Shown one piece after another: positions 5,236 through 9,620 of a stretch of 9,620 nt of DNA. The stretch spans positions 1 to 9,620 of the forward strand of contig JAUVQB010000034.1 of NCBI GenBank assembly GCA_030598385.1, read 5' to 3'. Positions within the stretch are counted from its first letter, which is position 1. Each line of letters begins with the position of its first letter. The notes beneath the pieces were generated by a model. That model was not told where the DNA came from and did not search any database. It was given only the letters and a program-made list of their open reading frames with translations. The position numbers were made by a program, and so were the translations under genes. The DNA comes from Alphaproteobacteria bacterium. GTDB lineage: Bacteria; Pseudomonadota; Alphaproteobacteria; Kiloniellales; JAKSDN01.

Positions 5236-6885
5236 ATGTCTGACGGCTGGAGCAACGGCACCTCGCCCTTCCATGTGGGCGAGCAGCGGGTCCAGGAGCG
5301 CCTCGGCGTGCGCGACATCGAGGACTGGGCGCGCAAGGTGGTGCGTCCTTACCTGCCGGAGGAACACCGCGCGTTCCACACGGCCTTGCCGTTCCTGGTC
5401 GCCGCTGCGCGAGACGCCGAGGGGCGCCCGTGGCCGACCCTGCTTGCGGGTCCAGAGGGATTCGTAACCTCGCCCGATCCGCGGTCGTTGGTCATCGAGG
5501 CGAAGCCCGTACCCGGTGATGCCCTAGACGGAGCGCTGATGGAGGGGGCCGACCTTGGGATTCTCGGCATCGAGCTTGCCACCCGGCGCCGCAACCGCGT
5601 GAATGGCCGTGTCGGGGAAGATGGGCCGGGCGCGATCGTATTTGCGGTGGAGCAGTCCTTCGGCAACTGTCCGCAATATATCCGCGAGCGCGAGTGGCGC
5701 AGAATCGATGGCGCGCCGGCGGGGCCGTCGGTCAGGGGTGCGCGCCTTTCACCATCCCAGCAGGAATGGGTCGCCTCGGCCGATACCTTCTTCATCGCCA
5801 GCGGTCATCGCGGCGACGGCGAGAGCCCGGCCTACGGCATGGACGCCTCGCACCGTGGCGGCGACCCCGGATTCGTTCAGGTCGTTAGCGAAACACGCCT
5901 GATCTTCCCCGACTATGCAGGCAACAACCACTACAACACGATTGGCAATTTGGTCCTCGATCCCCGCGCCGGCCTGCTGTTCGTCGACTTCGGGACGGGG
6001 TCTCTGCTTCAGCTCACGGGCCGGACGACGATCGACTGGGACTCCGACGCCGTGGCCCGCACTCCCGGCGCCCGGCGCCTGGTGGTGTTCGACATCGACG
6101 AGATCGTCGAGCTTCCCACGGCCGTGCCGCTGCGCTGGGAGGCCAGTGCCGAGTCGGTGCGCTCGGTGCGGCTCGTCGAAAAGACCCGCGAGAGCGATGA
6201 CGTCACCTCCTTCGTCTTCGAAGCGCGAGACGGCGGTCCCCTGCCGCCCTTCCAGGCCGGCCAGCATCTGCCGATCGAGCTCCATGTGCCGGGCGTCGAG
6301 GAACCGGTTCGCCGGACCTACTCGCTCTCCGGCGCGCCGAGCGACGAGCGATACCGCATCAGCGTAAAGCGCGAGCCAAGGGGCCTCGCGTCGCGCCACC
6401 TCCACGATAGCGTCGAGGTCGGCACGATCCTCGAGGCTCGCACGCCTGCCGGCGACTTCCTGCTCCCCTGCAGCAAATGCCCGGTCGTGCTGGTGAGCGC
6501 CGGGGTCGGCGTCACGCCCGTGGCGAGCATGCTTCATGACCTCGCTGCGCAGAACCGCAAGCGCCCCGTCTGGTTCGTCCATGGAGTGCGCGACGGCGAT
6601 CACCACCCCTTGGCGCGCGAAGTCCGCGGCCTCGCCGCGAAACGCCCAGGCGTTAATGTCCACGTCGCCTATAGCAGGCCCAAGCCCGAGGACGAGTTGG
6701 GCGTGCATTACGACAGCGCGGGCCGGGTCGACGGCGAGTTGCTCGACCGTCTCGTGGGAGACCTGGGCGCCCACTACATGCTGTGCGGCCCGACAGGCTT
6801 CATGGCCAACATCCAGACCGCACTCGAGCACCTAGGCGTTCCCGCCGAGCGGATCCACACGGAGTCTTTTGGCCCGCAGGCCTGA
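5236..6885 (+). CDS. PNPOx-like flavin domain fused to FAD/NAD(P)H reductase
   Basis: A 549-residue cytoplasmic fusion. Residues about 40-300 are a pyridoxamine-5'-phosphate-oxidase-like split-barrel region, with FGNCPQYI and, later, ADTFFIASGH, HRGGDPGFVQV and YAGNNHYNTIGNLVLDPRAG, expected to bind FMN or a related cofactor. From about 310 a ferredoxin-reductase module begins: FQAGQHLPIEL, RTYS (360-363) for FAD, AGVGVTP (422-428) for NAD(P)H, CGPTGFM (517-523) and a terminal ESFGP (543-547), as in the reductase half of flavohemoglobin. No globin and no C-terminal 2Fe-2S domain are present; the protein stops two residues after ESFGP. The likely action is electron transfer from NAD(P)H through FAD to a flavin or substrate held in the first domain. 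It is the last gene of the operon. The ATG at 5236 is favoured by its short spacing from the previous stop and by the following MSDGWSNG. Confidence 0.9.
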   Translation: MSDGWSNGTSPFHVGEQRVQERLGVRDIEDWARKVVRPYLPEEHRAFHTALPFLVAAARDAEGRPWPTLLAGPEGFVTSPDPRSLVIEAKPVPGDALDGALMEGADLGILGIELATRRRNRVNGRVGEDGPGAIVFAVEQSFGNCPQYIREREWRRIDGAPAGPSVRGARLSPSQQEWVASADTFFIASGHRGDGESPAYGMDASHRGGDPGFVQVVSETRLIFPDYAGNNHYNTIGNLVLDPRAGLLFVDFGTGSLLQLTGRTTIDWDSDAVARTPGARRLVVFDIDEIVELPTAVPLRWEASAESVRSVRLVEKTRESDDVTSFVFEARDGGPLPPFQAGQHLPIELHVPGVEEPVRRTYSLSGAPSDERYRISVKREPRGLASRHLHDSVEVGTILEARTPAGDFLLPCSKCPVVLVSAGVGVTPVASMLHDLAAQNRKRPVWFVHGVRDGDHHPLAREVRGLAAKRPGVNVHVAYSRPKPEDELGVHYDSAGRVDGELLDRLVGDLGAHYMLCGPTGFMANIQTALEHLGVPAERIHTESFGPQA

Positions 6886-6891
6886 ACGCGC

Positions 6892-6900
6892 GGGGGGGGG
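6892..6900. repeat. Nine-G homopolymer between convergent stops
   Basis: A run of nine G residues lies in the 19-base gap between the stop of the flavin fusion gene (6883-6885) and the stop of the amidase gene (6905-6907, minus strand). It is outside both reading frames, so length changes would not affect either protein. No hairpin with a T-run is seen, so the junction has no obvious terminator. Confidence 0.8.
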
Positions 6901-6904
6901 CCGA

Positions 6905-8305
6905 TCAAAGCTCCGGCCGCCGGTAGCCGCCGAGGTCGGTTTCGATCGCGGCGGCGAGGGCGAGGACCACATCCTCGCGCCACGGCCGTCCGACGATCTG
7001 CAGGCCGAAAGGCAGGCCCTCGGAGGTCGCGCCGGCCGGCACCACGGCGGCCGGCCAGCCGGTGAGGTTGTAGGCGTAGAGGTGACCCCAGACCCGGTGC
7101 TTGTCGAAGGCGTCGTCGGCGCCATGGGGCAGGGCGGCGTAGCAATCGGGCGGACAGAGGATGGCGTCGTAGTTCTGGAGAAACTGCAGCATCTCGCTGC
7201 GGAACTGGTCGAGCTGTTCCAGCATGACCGCCAGCGAGGGCGCCCGCAAGGCGGCCTCTTCCGCCAGCAGTTTCGCAATAGAGGGGCCCGGTTCGGCCGT
7301 GCCGGCATTGGCCAGCTGCCGGCGCAGCCAGTCGCGCCCGTTGGCGACGTTGAGCCAGGGATAGAGGTCGCCGGCTTGTGCAAGACAGGCCGGGGCCGCT
7401 TCTTCCACGATCGCGCCGCGCCGGGCGAGCGCTTCGGCCCCGGCTTGCACGGCTTCTGCAATCTCGGGCATGGGCGGAACGAGCCCGCCGTCGGTGTAGA
7501 CCGCGAGCCTGAGGCCTTCGAGTTCGACCGCGGCCGGGTCGCCGAGGGGTATGGGGAGGACCGCAGGGTCGCGCCAGTCCGGCCCGCAGATGAGCGGCAG
7601 GACGAGCGACAGGTCCTCGACGAAACGCGCCAGGGGCCCGAGTACCGTCAAGCTGTCGACGGCGCCGATGCCGTAGGGCACCGCATGGCCGGTGCGCGGC
7701 GTCCGTCCCGAGGTCGGCTTGATCCCGGCGATGCCGCAGACATGGGCCGGCTCGCGGATGCTGCCGCCGGTGTCGCTGCCGATATCGAGGGGGCTGCCGC
7801 CGGCGGCGACGATGGCGGCCGCGCCGCCGCTGCTGCCACTCGGCGAGAGGGCGGTGTCGTGGGGGTTGTAGGTAAAGCCGTAGACGGCGTTTGCCATCTC
7901 GCCGCCCAGGGTGAACTCCGGGGTATTGGTCTTGCCCAGCAGAATCGCCCCGGCCCGGCGCAGGCGCGCCACCACGGGTGCATCCTCTTCGGGCACGAAG
8001 TCCCGGCGGCCCGTGGTGCCCCAGGTGGTGACGATCTCCGCCGTGTCGAGAGAGTCCTTGATGGTGATCGGCAGGCCGTGCAGCGCCCCGAGGTCCGCGC
8101 CGCGGGCGAGCGCCCGGTCGGCCTCTTCAGCCTCGTGAAGCGCGCGCTCCGGGGCGAGCTGCACCACGGCGTTGAGCGCCGGATTGACCGCCTCGATGCG
8201 CGCGAGATGGGCCGTCACCGCCTCGGCCGCCGAGACCTCTTTCGTCCGGATGGCCCTGATCAGAGCAGTCGCAGAGCCGAAGAGGAAGTCGTCCATCGCA
8301 CTCAT
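6905..8305 (-). CDS. Amidase-signature family hydrolase
   Basis: A 466-residue enzyme of full length for the amidase signature family. The Ser-cisSer-Lys triad is complete: Lys83 in PITIKDSLDTA, cis-Ser158 in SPSGSSGGAAA, and nucleophile Ser182 in GSDTGGSIREPA. The spacings of 75 and 24 residues equal those of fatty acid amide hydrolase (142, 217, 241). CGIAGIKPTSGR follows, as is standard. The C-terminal part (GWPAAVVPAGATSEGLPFGLQIVG) also fits. The family hydrolyses amides or transfers ammonia. GatA is one branch, but no gatB or gatC is nearby, so a stand-alone catabolic or biosynthetic amidase is more likely; the substrate is unknown. The start at 8303-8305 has no strong ribosome site, and Met4 (8294-8296) is a possible alternative. 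The upstream EamA-type transporter gene is on the same strand, 70 bases away. Confidence 0.93.
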   Translation of the reverse strand: MSAMDDFLFGSATALIRAIRTKEVSAAEAVTAHLARIEAVNPALNAVVQLAPERALHEAEEADRALARGADLGALHGLPITIKDSLDTAEIVTTWGTTGRRDFVPEEDAPVVARLRRAGAILLGKTNTPEFTLGGEMANAVYGFTYNPHDTALSPSGSSGGAAAIVAAGGSPLDIGSDTGGSIREPAHVCGIAGIKPTSGRTPRTGHAVPYGIGAVDSLTVLGPLARFVEDLSLVLPLICGPDWRDPAVLPIPLGDPAAVELEGLRLAVYTDGGLVPPMPEIAEAVQAGAEALARRGAIVEEAAPACLAQAGDLYPWLNVANGRDWLRRQLANAGTAEPGPSIAKLLAEEAALRAPSLAVMLEQLDQFRSEMLQFLQNYDAILCPPDCYAALPHGADDAFDKHRVWGHLYAYNLTGWPAAVVPAGATSEGLPFGLQIVGRPWREDVVLALAAAIETDLGGYRRPEL

Positions 8306-8375
8306 CCGCTGTCTCGAACCGCTCGACGGCCTCGCGGCGAAAGGCTATGCGCCGCGCCCCGCAGCATGGCCGGAT

Positions 8376-9329
8376 TTACGGAGCGGTACCAGATGGATTG
8401 ATGCGGGCCGTCTCGGGCGGTCGGGCGACGAGGATCCCCGCGGCGGCGATCAGGGCCATTCCGGTGACGGTCGCGGTATCGGGCGTTTCGGAGAAGAGGA
8501 CGAAGCCCCATAAGGCGGCGAAGATCAAATAGGCGTAGTCAAAGGTGCCGACGATGGTGGGTGCGGCGGATTGATAGGCCTTGGCGACGCCCGTGCTGTA
8601 GATGGCGATCAGGACACCCAAGAGCGAAACGACGCCCCATTCCCGCGCGCCCATTCCCGCCCAGGGTGCGAGGACGAAGGGATAGGCCGAGGACGCCTCC
8701 GGCGTGAGATCCAAGACCAACAAGACGCCAGTCACCACCAAGCCCGCCGCCATGAGCGAGACGTTCAAGGCAAGCGCCAGGGTGAGCGGCGTCTCGTCGA
8801 GACACTTGCTGCGCGTCAGGACCATCGCGACGGCATAGAACGCCGCTCCCAGGATCGGCAGCAGCATGAACCATGAGGAGGCGTCGGTTCCCGGACGGAG
8901 AATGGTCAGGACACCCACGAAACCGATGAGGATGGCGATCCAGCGTTGCGGTCCGACCGGCTCCCCGATCAGCAGTGCGGAGAACAACGCGATCAGGAGC
9001 GGTGACGTGTAAAGCGCCACGGCGGCGACCGAGAGGTCGAGCAGCGGCAGCGAGGCGTAATAGACGATCCACATGAGCACGAGCAGCGCCGCGCGCAGAT
9101 AGGCCCAGCCGGGCGCCTTCGGCCAGAGATCGATCCCTCGCCAAAACATGAGGACGCCAAGAACCGGGATGGAGACGAGAGACCGGGTCACATAGATCTG
9201 CCAGAGCGCGAGGTCTGCGCTCACGAGTTTCACCAGCGCGTCCGCCAGGGTCATCAGGAAGACCGATCCGACGATCAGCGCGACGCCAAGCGTCGTATTC
9301 TCCGGGCGTAGGGCCTTGTGCCGATCCAC
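8376..9329 (-). CDS. EamA/DMT-family inner-membrane transporter
   Basis: A 317-residue protein with about ten hydrophobic segments arranged as two EamA repeats, roughly residues 14-145 and 158-305. Typical features are TLADALVKLVS in helix 1, WIVYYASLPLLDLSVAAVAL around helices 3-4, and GEPVGPQRWIAILIGFVGVL at the end of repeat one; repeat two ends with AALWGFVLFSETPDTATVTG and GMALIAAAGILVA. EamA proteins are mostly drug/metabolite exporters of the inner membrane; the cargo is not predictable. The start is a GTG at 9327-9329 with GAGAGAT a few bases upstream; the next Met (residue 26) would cut into helix 1. It is followed by the amidase on the same strand and is divergent from a truncated LysR gene, which may regulate it. 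Confidence 0.92.
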   Translation of the reverse strand: MDRHKALRPENTTLGVALIVGSVFLMTLADALVKLVSADLALWQIYVTRSLVSIPVLGVLMFWRGIDLWPKAPGWAYLRAALLVLMWIVYYASLPLLDLSVAAVALYTSPLLIALFSALLIGEPVGPQRWIAILIGFVGVLTILRPGTDASSWFMLLPILGAAFYAVAMVLTRSKCLDETPLTLALALNVSLMAAGLVVTGVLLVLDLTPEASSAYPFVLAPWAGMGAREWGVVSLLGVLIAIYSTGVAKAYQSAAPTIVGTFDYAYLIFAALWGFVLFSETPDTATVTGMALIAAAGILVARPPETARINPSGTAP

Positions 9330-9425
9330 GTACGATCTCTCTGAACAGTAACTCTGTATAAAGGATGTAGATCATTAGCTGTTGATAACAATTGAGTTTT
9401 CAGACAAAATACATGAGTACAGATT
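9330..9425. promoter_or_regulatory. AT-rich divergent promoter region between EamA gene and second lysR
   Basis: This 96-base gap is clearly richer in A and T than the genes around it. On the plus strand TTGATA (9382-9387) and CAAAAT (9405-9410) with a 17-bp spacer could be the lysR promoter, leaving a very short leader and no visible ribosome site. On the minus strand TATACA (9355-9360) could be a -10 for the EamA gene. GTAACTCTGTAT (9348-9359) and ATACATGAGTAC (9409-9420) are imperfect inverted copies flanking the gap. ATTAG at 9374-9378 reads CTAAT on the minus strand, the short motif known for GcvA sites, but a 5-mer is weak evidence. Confidence 0.4.
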
Positions 9426-9620
9426 ATGAATAGACTCGGAAAATCCCTGCCGCCTCTGTCGAGCCTGCTGCCTTTCGAGGCGGCGGCACGGCTTGAGAGC
9501 GTCACCCGTGCCGCCGAGGAATTGGGTCTGACCCAGGCGGCCATCAGCCGTCAGATCCGGGCGCTCGAAGAGGACCTGGGAACTCGGCTCTTCGAGCGGC
9601 GGAACCGGGCCGTCCATCTG
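9426..9620 (+). CDS. LysR-family regulator (GcvA-like), N-terminal part (truncated by window edge)
   Basis: The frame is open from the ATG at 9426-9428 to the right edge, 65 residues. It begins MNRLGKSLPPLSSLLPFEAA and continues through VTRAAEELGLTQAAISRQIRALEEDLGTRLFERRNRAVHL, a clear LysR winged helix-turn-helix (about residues 18-62) of the GcvA-like style. The effector-binding domain lies outside the window. The divergent EamA-type exporter gene 96 bases away is the natural regulatory target, with the amidase downstream of it. No Shine-Dalgarno sequence is visible; the start is chosen because the family typically begins with LPPL about eight to ten residues from the N-terminus. Confidence 0.93.
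   Translation, partial: MNRLGKSLPPLSSLLPFEAAARLESVTRAAEELGLTQAAISRQIRALEEDLGTRLFERRNRAVHL

Noticed and set aside
5749..6831. Minus-strand open frame of about 360 codons within the flavin fusion gene
   Set aside because: It lies opposite a protein with clear FAD, NAD and CGPxxF motifs, and the antisense product shows no recognisable domain.
6883..6907. Possible frameshift at the nine-G run hiding a C-terminal 2Fe-2S domain of the flavin fusion protein
   Set aside because: The stop codon at 6883-6885 precedes the G run, and the downstream DNA encodes the amidase C-terminus on the other strand, so no room for a ferredoxin domain remains.
6869..8401. Long plus-strand open frame of about 510 codons opposite the amidase
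   Set aside because: It is the antisense shadow of a gene with a complete amidase catalytic triad; its translation is Arg/Gly/Ala-rich with no family resemblance, as expected from high-GC third positions.
1..9620. CRISPR arrays, tRNA/rRNA genes, insertion sequences or integrases
   Set aside because: No regularly spaced repeats, cloverleaf-like segments, transposase-like proteins or terminal inverted repeats were found on reading both strands.

Overview
The window looks like a piece of a high-GC proteobacterial chromosome, most likely an alphaproteobacterium. The reasons are the strong G/C bias at third codon positions in most genes, the variety of LysR regulators, and a mer-type cassette of the kind found in alphaproteobacteria. 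This taxonomic guess rests on composition and protein style only. No RNA genes, CRISPR arrays, insertion sequences or phage genes were recognised.

Layout from left to right. (1) The N-terminal part of a YajQ-family nucleotide-binding protein runs off the left edge on the minus strand (1-356). (2) A compact mercury-type cassette follows. A minus-strand MerR regulator (542-958) is divergent from five tightly packed plus-strand genes (1044-2596): a small thioredoxin-fold double-CxxC protein, MerT, a short MerF, a Cys-rich GDCCVxC-family protein, and an unknown four-helix membrane protein. A MerR-type promoter with a 19-bp spacer and a central dyad lies between the two arms. No merA (mercuric reductase) or merP is visible. 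(3) A minus-strand LysR regulator (2611-3528) is divergent from a four-gene plus-strand operon (3673-6885): a DUF1348/NTF2-like protein, a VOC/glyoxalase-fold protein, an AhpD-like protein with a Cys-Cys-His-Glu site, and a large fusion of a PNPOx-like flavin domain with a flavohemoglobin-type FAD/NAD reductase. A 20-bp near-palindrome sits three bases from the LysR start. (4) On the minus strand, an EamA/DMT-family exporter (8376-9329) and an amidase-signature hydrolase (6905-8305) probably form one unit, transcribed away from a second, truncated LysR gene (9426-9620, plus strand).

How the parts may work together. In the mer-type cassette, MerR would sense Hg(II) or a similar thiophilic metal and open the promoter. 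MerT and MerF would carry the metal across the inner membrane, and the Trx-like and GDCCVxC proteins offer thiol sites that could hand over or hold it. The LysR-linked operon combines small-molecule-binding folds with a peroxidase-like thiol enzyme and a flavin reductase, which suggests detoxification or turnover of a reactive or xenobiotic compound; the substrate is not known. The amidase and exporter could hydrolyse and export an amide compound or its product under control of the neighbouring LysR protein. These pathway-level statements are inference from gene content and order.
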